Assembly (NCBI GenBank): GCA_016713965.1
Contig: JADJOC010000003.1
Span: forward strand, 310,001 to 374,000
From: Chitinophagaceae bacterium
Lineage (GTDB): Bacteria; Bacteroidota; Bacteroidia; Chitinophagales; Chitinophagaceae
Length of the DNA: 64,000 bases
Direction: 5' to 3'
The position numbers and the translations under genes are program-made. How positions within the stretch are numbered: the first letter of the stretch is position 1; each line of letters starts with the position of its first letter. The notes beneath the pieces were generated by a model. It was not told the DNA's origin. It was given only the letters and a program-made list of their open reading frames with translations, and searched no databases. Shown here in pieces: positions 37,954 through 47,871 of the stretch.

Positions 37954-38382
37954 TTACACTATCTCTACCAGTTCTACATCAAAAACCAATTCCTGCCCTG
38001 CCAAAAAATGATTGGCATCCAAAACCACCACATCATCTTTTATCTCTACAACTACAACAGGCACAGGCTGGCCTTGCTGGTTGCTTAGCGTTAAAGGCAT
38101 ACCAGCTTCGAGTTTCATATCCGCAGGTATATTTTCTTTAGGAAATTCAATCATTGCTTCTTCGCTACGAGGTCCGTACCCGTCTTCAGGGGCAATATTA
38201 ATTGTTTTCTTTTCGCCCACAGCCATACCGGGTACGGCCAGGTCAAAACCTTTGATCATCTGGCCTGCGCCTACTGTAAATTCAAGCGGCTCCCTGCCCA
38301 CAGAAGAATCAAATTGTTCACCATTGGTTAATTTACCGGTGTAATGTACTTTTACTACATCGCCATTTTTATCTTGTTGCAT
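37954..38382 (-). CDS. FKBP-type peptidyl-prolyl isomerase, SlyD-like
   Basis: 142 residues. VVKVHYTGKLTNGEQFDSSV then GREPLEFTVGAGQMIKGFDL is the FKBP core. The insert-in-flap domain typical of SlyD lies at ~70-120 (EEAMIEFPKENIPADMKLEA, VVVVEIKDDVVVLDANHFLA). GQELVFDVELVEI ends the FKBP fold. The His-rich metal-binding tail of enterobacterial SlyD is absent. It is a cytosolic folding helper. Confidence 0.92.
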   Translation of the reverse strand: MQQDKNGDVVKVHYTGKLTNGEQFDSSVGREPLEFTVGAGQMIKGFDLAVPGMAVGEKKTINIAPEDGYGPRSEEAMIEFPKENIPADMKLEAGMPLTLSNQQGQPVPVVVVEIKDDVVVLDANHFLAGQELVFDVELVEIV

Positions 38383-38399
38383 GTTGTAATTTTTTATTA

Positions 38400-38525
38400 A
38401 ATATTTTTATTTTTTGAGCCGGGCAGTAGTGCTGGCTTCAACTTTATTAGCTGCCTGCCCCGTCCGAAGGCGGGGTCGCACTCTTGTACAGTTGTACTGC
38501 TTTTGAGCAATAAAACACAAGTGAT
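38400..38525. repeat. Intergenic repeat with CCCCGTCCGAAGGCGGGG hairpin
   Basis: CCCCG TCCGAAG GCGGGG-type hairpin (38458-38475) next to GTCGCACTCTTGTACAGTTG. In reverse complement the latter resembles the GTACAAGAGTGCGAC and TAATAGCAGTAC words of the dispersed repeat family. A related block lies at 61105-61230. Confidence 0.55.
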
Positions 38526-38593
38526 TCGCTAAAACGCATGCAAATTACCATTTAATATTAATTTTATTGGAAAGTTTTTGTGAAATTTACAGT

Positions 38594-39826
38594 ATGACAT
38601 ACTTTTTTAAACTATTGATCATATTTGCATTCATCAATGTAAATGCTGCTTTTGGTCAAACCACCGTTATTCCGGGAGCTGAGCGAATGGGAGTTTACCT
38701 TCCTTTCTTAAAAGGTAAAGCTGTGGCAGTATTTGCCAATCCTACCAGCATGGTATATCAGACCCACCTCGTAGATACTTTATTAAAAGCCGGGATTAAT
38801 GTAGTAAAAATATTTGGGCCGGAACATGGATTTAGAGGTGATGCCGATGCAGGCGAACATATAAACGATGGCACAGATAAAAAAACAGGATTGCCGGTAA
38901 TCAGTTTATATGGCGATCATAAAAAACCTACTCCAGATGATATAAAAGATGTAGATGTTTTAGTGTTTGATATCCAGGATGTAGGCGTAAGGTTTTATAC
39001 GTATATTTCTTCTTTGGAATATTTTTTGGAAGCAGCTCTTGAAAATCATAAACCCTTATTGCTGCTGGACAGGCCAAACCCTAATGGCTTTTATGTAGAT
39101 GGTCCCGTCCTGGATAAAAAATTTAAAAGCTTTATAGGCATGCAGCCCGTATCTATCGTATATGGGATGACGTTAGGTGAATATGCCATGATGCTGATGG
39201 GTGAAAACTGGCTGTCAGATAAAGCCAATCAAATTGCAAAGTATAACGTCACTACCGAGCCCACTGTTGATACACCTTTTCATTTTACAGTAATTAAATG
39301 TAAGAATTATGATCACAATACCAAATATGTTTTACCGGTAAGCCCTTCGCCTAATTTAAGAGAAATGCAAAGCATTTACCTTTATCCTTCCACCTGCTTA
39401 TTTGAAGGAACGGTATTAAGCGAAGGCCGGGGAACTGATAAACCCTTTCAAATATTTGGACATCCTTCTTTATCCAAAAAATTATTTTCATTTACTCCAA
39501 AGCCTAATGCAGGGGCAAAAAGCAGTAAATGTTTTTACCAAAAATGTTATGGCTGGGATTTAAGCGGCACGCAGGAAGATGTATTAAAAAAATTGGATAA
39601 TAAAATTCAACTGAAATATTTTATTACTGCTTATAAATTATTTCCAGGCAAGGATAGTTTCTTTTTAAAGACAAATTTTATCAATAAACTAATGGGTAAT
39701 GATATTTTTGTCCGGCAAATAAAGCAAGGCAAATCTGAAGCAGAAATACGAAAAAGCTGGGAACCTGCCTTAAGTGATTTTAAAAAAATAAGGAAAAAAT
39801 ATTTACTTTATACAGATTTTGAATAG
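38594..39826 (+). CDS. NamZ-like exo-beta-N-acetylmuramidase (DUF1343)
   Basis: About 410 residues from MTYFFKLLIIFAFINVNAAF, which gives a good signal peptide; the earlier ATG at 38567 does not. Family strings: GKAVAVFANPTSMV, VVKIFGPEHGFRGDADAGEH, GLPVISLYGDHKKPTPDDIK, VLVFDIQDVGVRFYTYISSL, LLLLDRPNPNGFYVDGPVLD and LYPSTCLFEGTVLSEGRGT. These match DUF1343, now known to include NamZ, which removes terminal N-acetylmuramic acid from peptidoglycan fragments. It is likely periplasmic. It ends 5 bp before fmt. Confidence 0.9.
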   Translation: MTYFFKLLIIFAFINVNAAFGQTTVIPGAERMGVYLPFLKGKAVAVFANPTSMVYQTHLVDTLLKAGINVVKIFGPEHGFRGDADAGEHINDGTDKKTGLPVISLYGDHKKPTPDDIKDVDVLVFDIQDVGVRFYTYISSLEYFLEAALENHKPLLLLDRPNPNGFYVDGPVLDKKFKSFIGMQPVSIVYGMTLGEYAMMLMGENWLSDKANQIAKYNVTTEPTVDTPFHFTVIKCKNYDHNTKYVLPVSPSPNLREMQSIYLYPSTCLFEGTVLSEGRGTDKPFQIFGHPSLSKKLFSFTPKPNAGAKSSKCFYQKCYGWDLSGTQEDVLKKLDNKIQLKYFITAYKLFPGKDSFFLKTNFINKLMGNDIFVRQIKQGKSEAEIRKSWEPALSDFKKIRKKYLLYTDFE

Positions 39827-39831
39827 CGCTA

Positions 39832-40836
39832 ATGGCAAATACTGAAAAAACATTATCAGATATACGAATTGTATTTATGGGCACACCGGAGTTTGCAGTA
39901 GCTTCACTGGATAAACTAGTGCAAAATAATTGTAATATAGTCGGTGTAATAACCGCACCTGACAAACCAGCTGGGCGTGGTATGGAACTGCAACAAAGCG
40001 CTGTAAAAAAATATGCTGCAGACAAAGGTTTGCATATTCTGCAACCGGAAAAATTAAAAAATCCTGAATTTTTAGAACAGTTAAAATCTTTGCAAGCCGA
40101 TGTGCAAATTGTAGTGGCATTCAGGATGCTTCCTGAAATAGTTTGGAATATGCCACCGATGGGTACAATTAATGTACATGGATCTTTATTGCCACAATAC
40201 CGCGGTGCTGCACCTATTAATTGGGCAATAATTAATGGTGAAAAAGAAACAGGCGTTACTACTTTTAAATTACAGCAGGAAATTGATACCGGCAATATTT
40301 TATTGTCACAAAAAATTGAAATTGGCAAAGATGAAACTGCCGGGGAACTTCATGACAAAATGAAAGAAGTTGGTGCTGAATTGTTATTAAAAACCTTAAC
40401 AGAATTAGTGGCAGGAAACCTAACTGAGCAGCCGCAAATTCATCAGTCTGACGGTCTCCGTCTGGCTGATGTAAGCCAGCCGAATATGACAGAATCAGAC
40501 GAAGCCCGTCAGGTCCCGTTAAATCATGCACCGAAAATATTTACAGAGACCTGCAAAATTGACTGGAACAAAACTGTTAATGAAGTATATAATTTAATCA
40601 GGGGTTTATCTCCCTACCCTTCTGCATTTTGTTTTTTAGATAATAAGAAACTGAAAATTTATACAGCAAAAAAAGAAATTACTCAACCAATTATAAAAGC
40701 TGGCCAATTTGATACAGATAAAAAAACATACCTGAAATTTGCTTGTATCAATGGCTATATTTTTATTACTGAATTACAGCTTGAAGGCAAAAAGAAAATG
40801 TTGGTTGAAGATTTTTTGAGGGGTTATCGCTTTTAG
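39832..40836 (+). CDS. fmt: Methionyl-tRNA formyltransferase
   Basis: 334 residues. The N-terminal formyl-transfer domain has RIVFMGTPEFAVASLDKLV, the signature NVHGSLLPQYRGAAPINWAI (catalytic Asn and His) and ETGVTTFKLQQEIDTGNILL (Asp). The C-terminal OB domain has INWNK-like CKIDWNKTVNEVYNLIRGLS and PYPSAF. It formylates initiator Met-tRNA. The segment ~205-225 (GLRLADVSQPNMTESDEARQ) is an unusual insertion, with mirrored GTCTGACGG/CGTCAGG words in the DNA. It follows the NamZ-like gene by 5 bp. Confidence 0.94.
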   Translation: MANTEKTLSDIRIVFMGTPEFAVASLDKLVQNNCNIVGVITAPDKPAGRGMELQQSAVKKYAADKGLHILQPEKLKNPEFLEQLKSLQADVQIVVAFRMLPEIVWNMPPMGTINVHGSLLPQYRGAAPINWAIINGEKETGVTTFKLQQEIDTGNILLSQKIEIGKDETAGELHDKMKEVGAELLLKTLTELVAGNLTEQPQIHQSDGLRLADVSQPNMTESDEARQVPLNHAPKIFTETCKIDWNKTVNEVYNLIRGLSPYPSAFCFLDNKKLKIYTAKKEITQPIIKAGQFDTDKKTYLKFACINGYIFITELQLEGKKKMLVEDFLRGYRF

Positions 40837-40960
40837 TTTTTCAAATTCAACTTTTCTAACAATAGCTTTTAATAGTATTAAATGCAAAATAAGCTTTAGG
40901 CAAATAAATATATCCCCTAAAAGGCCCTGATGTTTCACCCAAAAAATTTTACAATAAAAT

Positions 40961-41956
40961 TTATTTTGAATAGCTAATGGAACAATCAAATTTATTCTCT
41001 GCAACTCCCAATTGATCAGCAGCAGCATTGCTTATTAATATGACAAGGCCTTTATTTTGCTTTATATCAGGCATCATATCCATTACTTTTGCATAAATGC
41101 TTTTACCGGTAACATTATTGGTTATTTTAACAATAGTTTGTGGCTCTGCGCTATTATGCAAACAGTAATACCTGCCATCTTCCCATCCGCTTGTACTTTT
41201 AAAAATACCAGCCTGGCCATTTACTTCTATTTCATTTTGTGCATTGTATTGGGCTTTAAATACACCACCGCTAAAATCTTTACTTATAACATGCATTGGG
41301 GCGGTATCAGTTTGTATAGATTCTTTTATTACTCCTGCTTCTTTTTCTTTAGGCATTGGCTTAACCATCTCTTTTAACCCTTCATCTTCACTTTTAATTT
41401 CTTTACCAGACTCAGCAACTATTGTATTTTCTTTAACTGTTTCGTATTCTGACTTTTTCACAGTAGCTGTAGCATTAGAAGCTGTATTTGCTAATGCTGA
41501 TAATTCTTTTTTCACTTTTAAATAACCGACAATTAAATAACTTCCGGTTTTTAATTCATCACTGGTAAGGTTATTCCATTTTTTAATACTTTCTATAGGC
41601 ACCTTATTACCCACAGCACTTACACGATACAAGCCATCTTTAGCTTTTACAACATAATGTACAGGAACTAAAACTTCATCTGAACCCGCAATAGCAGTTT
41701 GTGTAAAATTAGTATTTGTCAAAGGTATTTTAACGGGCTGACCCAGGTTTAATCCTTTATCCATTTGCAAACTATTAAAAGATGCAAATTCTTTAGGATT
41801 AATATTATATAACCTTCCGATACTATAATAATTATCTTTTGGAGCTACTGTATGGCTGATATATAAATCAGGTGCCACACCTTGTATTGCCAGTTGTTTT
41901 TCCTGCGCTTGAATAAAACCAGGCAGAATAAATATTAAAATAAATAAACGCTTCAT
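40961..41956 (-). CDS. Secreted LysM protein with double-psi beta-barrel-like C-terminus
   Basis: 331 residues. Signal peptide MKRLFILIFILPGFIQAQ. First LysM near SHTVAPKDNYYSIGRLYNIN, second near VPVHYVVKAKDGLYRVSAVG. A Lys/Glu-rich linker covers ~150-225. The C-terminal ~100 residues (DGRYYCLHNSAEPQTIVKIT, KSIYAKVMDMMPDIKQNKGL, VILISNAAADQLGV) look like the double-psi barrel of RlpA/expansin-like proteins. It is likely a periplasmic or outer-membrane peptidoglycan-binding protein. Catalytic activity is not evident. Confidence 0.85.
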   Translation of the reverse strand: MKRLFILIFILPGFIQAQEKQLAIQGVAPDLYISHTVAPKDNYYSIGRLYNINPKEFASFNSLQMDKGLNLGQPVKIPLTNTNFTQTAIAGSDEVLVPVHYVVKAKDGLYRVSAVGNKVPIESIKKWNNLTSDELKTGSYLIVGYLKVKKELSALANTASNATATVKKSEYETVKENTIVAESGKEIKSEDEGLKEMVKPMPKEKEAGVIKESIQTDTAPMHVISKDFSGGVFKAQYNAQNEIEVNGQAGIFKSTSGWEDGRYYCLHNSAEPQTIVKITNNVTGKSIYAKVMDMMPDIKQNKGLVILISNAAADQLGVAENKFDCSISYSK

Positions 41957-42009
41957 TTCTTAAATTTTTACTTAGCAAAGATGCGAAAATAAGTTGGTTA
42001 CTTTATACT

Positions 42010-43385
42010 TTACTTTTTTAAAATCCGCCACAAAGTTGGGTAGTAATTATTAATACGGTTTGTTAATATTTTAACCCATCCTAATGACAAATTTTGATAC
42101 TTTATTAATGCCCATCCTTTTTGAACAGTATTTAGAAAAATGTCCTCCCTGCGTAAATATTGCAAAGCCGTATCCTTTGCTACCTCAATGCCGGGAAAGG
42201 ATGTAATGATGGTGCTGCTTACTGCCAGGTCATGGGACGGGACCAATTCATTTTTAATAACTGTACCTAAGGTTACCCCGGCTTTTTTAACATACAATGC
42301 CGATTGCAAATCAGCCAGATAATTATTAACAGCAACAGGCAAGGCTATTATTTCGGTATTATTTTTCAGAAAATTAAATGCTGAAATATCATCAACATAT
42401 TTTTTTACCGTTTCCAATTCAGCAATGGTTAATTTTTCTGTTTTATTTTTCTTGCTTAAGATATTAATAGGATTGCCAGTAGATGTTTTTTTAAACGCTG
42501 TAATAAAAAAACCTTCTCCTTTTAATTTATGGGGATAAAAACGATACCCAAAAGCTCCTTTGTGCTCAGAAACTGTTTCTACAATATTCCAGCTATCATT
42601 TATTTTTATTGGGATAGATAATAATTCACAGTTATTCATTAACCAGTCTGCTATATCTTCATTTTCTTTTGTAGAATAAGAACATGTAGAATAAATGAGT
42701 ACGCCACCTTCTTTTAATGATGGCAGGATATCCGTTAATATCCGTTGCTGCCGTTCACTGCAAAGCTGTACATTTTGTTCACTCCATTCTTCAATGGCGT
42801 TGGCATCTTTTCTGAATAAACCGCTGCCGCTACAAGGTGCATCCACTACTATTAAATCAAAATAGCCGGGCAGCCTTTAAAATGGGCAGGATCGTTATTG
42901 GTAACTACTACATTTGCACTGCCCCATTTGGTAATATTTTCAGTTAAAACGTTTACTCTGGTTTTAATAACTTCATTGCTTACCAATACGCTTTGCGGCG
43001 ATAAAACAGATTGTAGCAAAGTTGATTTCCCTCCTGGCGCCGCACAAAGATCCAATACTTTTAATGGCTGTGTAATATCAACAGATTGCTTCACTACTTC
43101 TTCTACAAACATACTGCTGGCTTCCTGCACATAATATGCCCCGGCATGAAAAAGCGGATCAAGTGTAAAAGACGGGCGCTGGGGCAGGTAGTATCCGTGT
43201 GTACTCCAGGGAACTTTGTGAGTAATTGGGAATTGGTAATCAGGGATTAGGGAAGGTATATTTTTTGATGGGTTTATCCTGATGGAAACTATCTGTTCGC
43301 CATTGGCATGTATATGCTCAAATGCCTTTTGATCAAAACCTTTGCATTGTTGTAAGGAATTAATTAATGATTGGGGAAGTTGCAA
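42010..43385 (-). CDS. NOL1/NOP2/Sun-family RNA m5C methyltransferase, RsmF-like (one frameshift)
   Basis: About 457 residues after repair. The SAM site is LDLCAAPGGKSTLLQSVL. The catalytic Cys are in VVDAPCSGSGLFRKD and IYSTCSYSTKENEDIADWL. The C-terminal part (residues ~300-457) is PUA-like, as in RsmF. The frame breaks at ~42868. One added G restores HFKGLPGYFDLIVVDAPCSG across the join. It is the second m5C methyltransferase of the window. Confidence 0.9.
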
Positions 43386-43473
43386 ATGATTAGAATTGAA
43401 AGGTATTATATAGAATTTTATACTACTTGTAATTGTCTGTTTTTATTATTTAAATCCAGGGACTTTGCAGCAG

Positions 43474-43500
43474 GCTGTCAAGCTTAGCTTGACAGCTTTT
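43474..43500 (+). terminator. Hairpin with T-tract, orphan
   Basis: GCTGTCAAG pairs with CTTGACAGC around a CTTAG loop, followed by TTTTTAATT on the plus strand. No plus-strand gene ends nearby, so it may be a remnant or belong to a repeat. Confidence 0.5.
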
Positions 43501-43587
43501 TAATTATACAAACAAAAAGTATTTGTATAACTAATATGGCATTGCCCTATTAAAATATACTTAGATAAAAGCTCAACAGTGATATGC

Positions 43588-43640
43588 CGTACAAGAGAGT
43601 GACACAACGATGTTGATAAAAGATTTGAGGCTGGTTACCC
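43588..43640 (+). repeat. Dispersed intergenic repeat, copy
   Basis: CGTACAAGAGAGTGACACAA, then a diverged middle, then GGCTGGTTAC. Same family as 54626-54690 and the IS-split copy at 2547-3530. Confidence 0.6.
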
Positions 43641-43649
43641 AATAAAATA

Positions 43650-43680
43650 ATATAATCAGACGGGGACCGTCAGATTATAT
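43650..43680 (-). terminator. Terminator after pntB
   Basis: Stem ATATAATCAGACGG with CCGTCAGATTATAT (one A-A mismatch), loop GGA, abutting the pntB stop and followed by a T-rich tract on the minus strand. Confidence 0.75.
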
Positions 43681-45110
43681 TACACTTCTTTTATTGCTGC
43701 ACATAAGCTTTGCAATACATTTTTGGCATCGCCAAAAAGCATGCTCGTTTTAGGTTGAAAAAATAAATCATTTTCAATTCCGGCATATCCGGGCTTCATG
43801 CTCCGCTTATTTACAATTACATTTTTGGCCTGCTCCACTTCCAAAATAGGCATGCCATAAATAGGCGATGCAGGATCATTTTTTGCAGCAGGGTTTACTA
43901 CATCATTGGCACCTAAAATCAATACTACATCACTTGTTTTAAATTCATCATTGGCATTTTCCATTTCCAATAATTTTTCGTAACTCACGTCAGCTTCTGC
44001 CAGTAATACATTCATGTGGCCCGGCATACGTCCTGCTACCGGGTGTATGGCATATTTTATTTCTACTCCTTTTTCAGTTAATATTTTTTCCAGCTCGTGG
44101 CAGGTATGCTGGGCCTGTGCAACTGCCAACCCGTAACCGGGAACTATCATTACTTTATTGGCATAGCTCATTATCATGGCTGCATCATTCAATGTAATTT
44201 CTTTATAAGCACCCTGATCTTTATTTGCATTGCTCACAGCGGCTCCACCTCCAAAAGAACCAACTATTACATTGAGCAGGCTGCGGTTCATAGCTTTGCA
44301 CATTAATATGGTAAGCAGCGTACCGGCTGCCCCTACTAAAATACCCCCCGTAAGCATTGCCTGGTTATTGTACATAAATCCACCACAAGCCGCAGCGATG
44401 CCCGTGAAAGAATTGAGCAGTGAAATGACTACCGGCATATCAGCTCCACCAATTGGCAAAACAAAAAATACTCCATATAATAATGAGAGTATTAAAATAC
44501 TATAAAATAAATAAGTATGCAATTGAACAGATAAGCCATTTGAACTTCCCGGAACGAGGTAAACAAAAAGTGTTGCTGCTGCGATTAGTAAAAATAACAT
44601 ACCAAAATTGATCAGCCGCTGACCTGGAAAAATTTTGTCTTTAAACCGGCCATTTAATTTTCCCCAGGCCACTATACTTCCGGCAAAAGAAACTGATCCT
44701 ATTATCACTCCTAAAACAATAATAAGAAAAGTGGCCGGCGAATTATGTGCTGTAGTAACTGACCGCTGGTAATTGAATTCTATAATGGAAATAAGCATGG
44801 CACATGCACCACCCATACCGTTAAAAAGGCTAACCATTTCCGGCATTGATGTCATCTTCACTTTTTTAGCCGATAACATTCCTGCAAAAGTACCTATGGC
44901 TAATGCGGAAAAAATTAAAATTTTATTACGCAGGTAAGACAGTTCCTCATCCTGGTATAAAAAAATTGTTGCAAATATGGCAATAATCATACCGCCTGCT
45001 GCAATCAAATTGCCCTTGCGGGCTGATTGAGGCCGGGATAACATTTTTAATCCTATAATAAATGTTATTGAAGCAATTAAATAACAAATGGTAAGTATAC
45101 TAGGGCTCAT
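43680..45110 (-). CDS. pntB: NAD(P) transhydrogenase beta subunit
   Basis: 476 residues. About eight to nine membrane helices fill the first ~270 residues (LIASITFIIGLKMLSRPQSA, EMVSLFNGMGGACAMLISII, MPVVISLLNSFTGIAAACGG). The NADP-binding dIII domain follows: YGLAVAQAQHTCHELEKIL, YAIHPVAGRMPGHMNVLLAE, DVVLILGANDVVNPAAKND and VNKRSMKPGYAGIENDLFF. It couples proton flow to hydride transfer between NADH and NADP+. The alpha subunit genes, usually just upstream, are not adjacent here. Confidence 0.95.
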   Translation of the reverse strand: MSPSILTICYLIASITFIIGLKMLSRPQSARKGNLIAAGGMIIAIFATIFLYQDEELSYLRNKILIFSALAIGTFAGMLSAKKVKMTSMPEMVSLFNGMGGACAMLISIIEFNYQRSVTTAHNSPATFLIIVLGVIIGSVSFAGSIVAWGKLNGRFKDKIFPGQRLINFGMLFLLIAAATLFVYLVPGSSNGLSVQLHTYLFYSILILSLLYGVFFVLPIGGADMPVVISLLNSFTGIAAACGGFMYNNQAMLTGGILVGAAGTLLTILMCKAMNRSLLNVIVGSFGGGAAVSNANKDQGAYKEITLNDAAMIMSYANKVMIVPGYGLAVAQAQHTCHELEKILTEKGVEIKYAIHPVAGRMPGHMNVLLAEADVSYEKLLEMENANDEFKTSDVVLILGANDVVNPAAKNDPASPIYGMPILEVEQAKNVIVNKRSMKPGYAGIENDLFFQPKTSMLFGDAKNVLQSLCAAIKEV

Positions 45111-45224
45111 AATTAAAAATAAATGCTATAATCACTATTATTTATAAATATAATTAAAAAATAATAGTATCCTGCTTTTTTATAATGCTTGTGCTGTTTA
45201 GATAAGGGTTCGCGGCAAATCTAG

Positions 45225-45232
45225 TAATTTTG
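45225..45232 (+). promoter_or_regulatory. Candidate Bacteroidota -7 element (TAATTTTG)
   Basis: TAATTTTG fits the TAnnTTTG -7 consensus of Bacteroidota promoters, ~85 bp before the DUF4293 start. No clear -33 TTG partner is at the ideal spacing. Confidence 0.35.
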
Positions 45233-45316
45233 TGGCATTACTTGTGCTTATATTATTATACTTAAAAGCATAATTTTTTTTTGAGGTATGATACATTAAT
45301 TTTACAAAAATGTTTT

Positions 45317-45724
45317 ATGATACAACGAATTCAATCCGTATGGTTATTGCTGGCTGCCATTGCTGTTTTTTTAACATTAAAATTTTCTTTTTTTAGCGGT
45401 ATAAACAGTAAGGGCATACCAGGCGCAGTAATAGGGTCTACAACATTTATATTACTGCTAACTACTATAGCTACAGGATCTTTGGCAATGATTAATATAT
45501 TTCTTTTCAAGAAAAGAATTTTACAGCTGCGTTTATGCATCTTTGGTATTTTGCTGCAAATATTACTAATATTTTTATACATACGTGAAGTAAAAAATTA
45601 TATGCAGGTTACTTATTCTCTTACAGCTGTTTTACATCTCGTAGCAATAGCAGCTTTTTTTCTGGCAGCAAGAGGAATTAATAAAGATGAAAAATTAATA
45701 AAAGAAAGCAATAGGCTGAGATAG
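45317..45724 (+). CDS. DUF4293 integral membrane protein
   Basis: About 135 residues from MIQRIQSVWLLLAAIAVFLT; the upstream start at 45281 adds 12 unlikely residues. Four membrane helices in the typical layout of DUF4293: VWLLLAAIAVFLTLKFSFFS, GSTTFILLLTTIATGSLAMI, LCIFGILLQILLIFLYI and VLHLVAIAAFFLAARGINKD. The MIQRIQS(V/L)(W/Y)LLL start is characteristic of this Bacteroidota family. Function unknown. It ends 17 bp before murF. Confidence 0.88.
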   Translation: MIQRIQSVWLLLAAIAVFLTLKFSFFSGINSKGIPGAVIGSTTFILLLTTIATGSLAMINIFLFKKRILQLRLCIFGILLQILLIFLYIREVKNYMQVTYSLTAVLHLVAIAAFFLAARGINKDEKLIKESNRLR

Positions 45725-45741
45725 TTTTTTAATCAATACAC

Positions 45742-47021
45742 ATGCAGATATCACAGTTATACGACATTTATCTTAGGCATCCTGCTGTGCAAACAGATAC
45801 CAGGAAATTAAAAAAGGTGATTTATATTTTGCATTAAAAGGCCCCAATTTTAATGGTAACCTTTTTGTAAAGCAAGCGCTTGAACAAGAAGCCGCTTATT
45901 GTATTATTGATGAAGATATCCAATTTACCAATGAAAAAATAGTAACGGTAAATAATGTATTGGAAACCCTACAGGCATTGGCCAAATACCACCGCCAGCA
46001 ACTTTCCATACCTTTTATTGCTATTACCGGCAGCAATGGCAAAACAACTACTAAAGAATTAATCAGTGAAGTACTTTCTACCACTTACAAAACTTACACT
46101 ACTGTTGGCAACTTAAATAACCATATTGGTGTGCCACTCACTATTCTTTCTGTGAAAAGAGATGCTGAACTGGCTGTAATAGAAATGGGTGCCAACCATC
46201 AAAAAGAAATTGAACAATATTGCCAATACGCCTTGCCTACGCATGGCCTCATAACCAATTGTGGTAAGGCTCACCTGGAAGGCTTTGGCGGAGAGGAAGG
46301 CGTAAAAAAAGGAAAGGGCGAATTGTATGAGTTTTTACGTAAAAATAATGGCGCTGCATTTGTAATGTGGGATTATGATTATTTACAAAAAATGAGCGCA
46401 GGGATCCCAACTATAATAACTTATGGCACAGGTGGCGAGGCTGATATTGTGGGGCAGGCAAAAGACAATATTGAATTTTTAAAAGTAAGCGTTATCAAGG
46501 GAGCAGTAATCGAAGATATAAAAACGAAATTGGTTGGAGATTATAATTTGCCCAATATACTGGCTGCTGTTGCCATTGGCAAATACTTTAAAATAGCGGA
46601 TGAAAAAATTAAGAAAGCACTGGAAGGCTATACTACCACAAACAGCAGATCACAATTAATTGAAAAAAATAATAATAAAATTATTTTAGATGCATACAAT
46701 GCTAATCCAAGTAGTATGAAAGCTGCAATAGAAAATTTTTCAGCTATGGAAGGCAATAATAAAATTTTGTTGTTAGGTGCCATGATGGAACTGGGGAAAG
46801 ATAGTATTAAGGAGCACCAGGAAATAGTAAACCAGGTTGATAATAATTTATGGAAAGAAGTAGTGTTAGTTGGAGGTGATTATGCCAACATTAAACATAA
46901 GTATATTTACTTTGATAATGTTGCACAATTACAGCGTTGGTTCGCAGATCAAAAGTTTACGGGTTGCAATATTTTAATAAAAGGTAGCCGTAGCATACAA
47001 ATGGAAAAAGTGCTTGAGTAA
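45742..47021 (+). CDS. murF: UDP-MurNAc-tripeptide--D-Ala-D-Ala ligase MurF (one frameshift)
   Basis: About 426 residues after repair. The N-terminus MQISQLYDIYLRHPAVQTDT then RKLKKGDLYFALKGPNFNGN is recovered by adding one A to the A6 run at ~45813. The ATP loop is ITGSNGKTTTKELISEVL. The central domain has VGNLNNHIGVPLTILS, AVIEMGANHQKEIEQYC and GITNCGKAHLEGFGG-like LITNCGKAHLEGFGGEEGV. The C-terminal domain has ILDAYNANPSSMKAAIENFS. It adds D-Ala-D-Ala to UDP-MurNAc-tripeptide in the cytosol. The gene is essential, so the break must be an artefact. Confidence 0.94.
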
Positions 47022-47079
47022 GCACTTTAGCTTATAAATAGAAATTTTCTGAAAAGCTAATTTAACTCTATATACTATA

Positions 47080-47469
47080 TTAATGAGTAAATTTATTGAC
47101 TAAGCGTTTAAAAAGATTTGATCCACCTTTTTTTATCTCTCCGGAATGTGCGGATATTTTATTTACCCCTCTATTAATAATCAGGCCGGCTAACCCCTTA
47201 ATAACTTTTCCGGATATTCCCAATAATAATTTTTTAGGTAAAAAAACAGTTGCAATACTTGTAATTACTGTGCCTGCACCTGTTAACAGAGTGCTTGATA
47301 ATTTTGGAGATTTTGTGATACGGGTTACGGCACTATGTATTAAATTTCGAGGTTTTAAACTCTCATAAGTTTCGCAAAAGCTATGTATCAACTCTTGCTT
47401 TTGTTTATCACTACTTTTTTCCAACCGTAAAATTGCAGACTTTAATTCTAAAGAGTTTTGAATTTTCAT
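47080..47469 (-). CDS. Hypothetical protein, last gene of YtxH/holin-like trio
   Basis: 129 residues, unrecognised. The N-terminal ~55 residues are helical and charged. Hydrophobic stretches follow at ~70-85 (LLTGAGTVITSIATVFL) and ~88-103 (LLGISGKVIKGLAGLII), then a basic tail. It follows the holin-like gene by 5 bp and is surely co-transcribed with it and with the YtxH gene. Confidence 0.75.
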   Translation of the reverse strand: MKIQNSLELKSAILRLEKSSDKQKQELIHSFCETYESLKPRNLIHSAVTRITKSPKLSSTLLTGAGTVITSIATVFLPKKLLLGISGKVIKGLAGLIINRGVNKISAHSGEIKKGGSNLFKRLVNKFTH

Positions 47470-47474
47470 CGTAA

Positions 47475-47816
47475 TTAATTAAGTAGCTTTTTGATAACCA
47501 TATTGCTCAAAGGTGCCTTTAAAAATTTATTCCTGAAAATATAAAAAACAAGCCCCACTAGTGCGTAAAAGCCTGCAACAACAAAAAATCCATAATGAAA
47601 TTTCCCTAATAAATCTCCTAACCAGAAAGCTAATCCAATATTAAAAATAAAAAAAAATAAGAAGCCCATTAACATCATTATAAAAACTGATCCTAAAGAT
47701 GAGACTAAACCAGATGATTTGTCTACTGCTTTTAATTTTAACAATTCTAATCTTACTTCTAAGTAATCTCCAGCTTCCTGAAATAAAGATTTTATGGTAT
47801 TTGTATGATTTTCCAT
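47475..47816 (-). CDS. Phage-holin-family (Actinobacteriophage holin III-type) membrane protein
   Basis: 113 residues. Charged N-terminal helix (GDYLEVRLELLKLKAVDKSS) and two membrane helices (VFIMMLMGFLFFFIFNIGLA; GFFVVAGFYALVGLVFYIF). This is the PF07332-like family that accompanies YtxH proteins in Bacteroidota chromosomes. It is not evidence of a prophage. It is likely an envelope-stress membrane protein. Confidence 0.82.
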   Translation of the reverse strand: MENHTNTIKSLFQEAGDYLEVRLELLKLKAVDKSSGLVSSLGSVFIMMLMGFLFFFIFNIGLAFWLGDLLGKFHYGFFVVAGFYALVGLVFYIFRNKFLKAPLSNMVIKKLLN

Positions 47817-47871
47817 ATGGGCATTTTTATTACCAGAACTTGCTTTTTATATTGTGATTGAATGTGATAAA

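Noticed and set aside
47475..47816. Prophage signal from a holin-like gene
   Set aside because: The gene belongs to a chromosomal family that accompanies YtxH; no capsid, tail, terminase or lysin genes are near.
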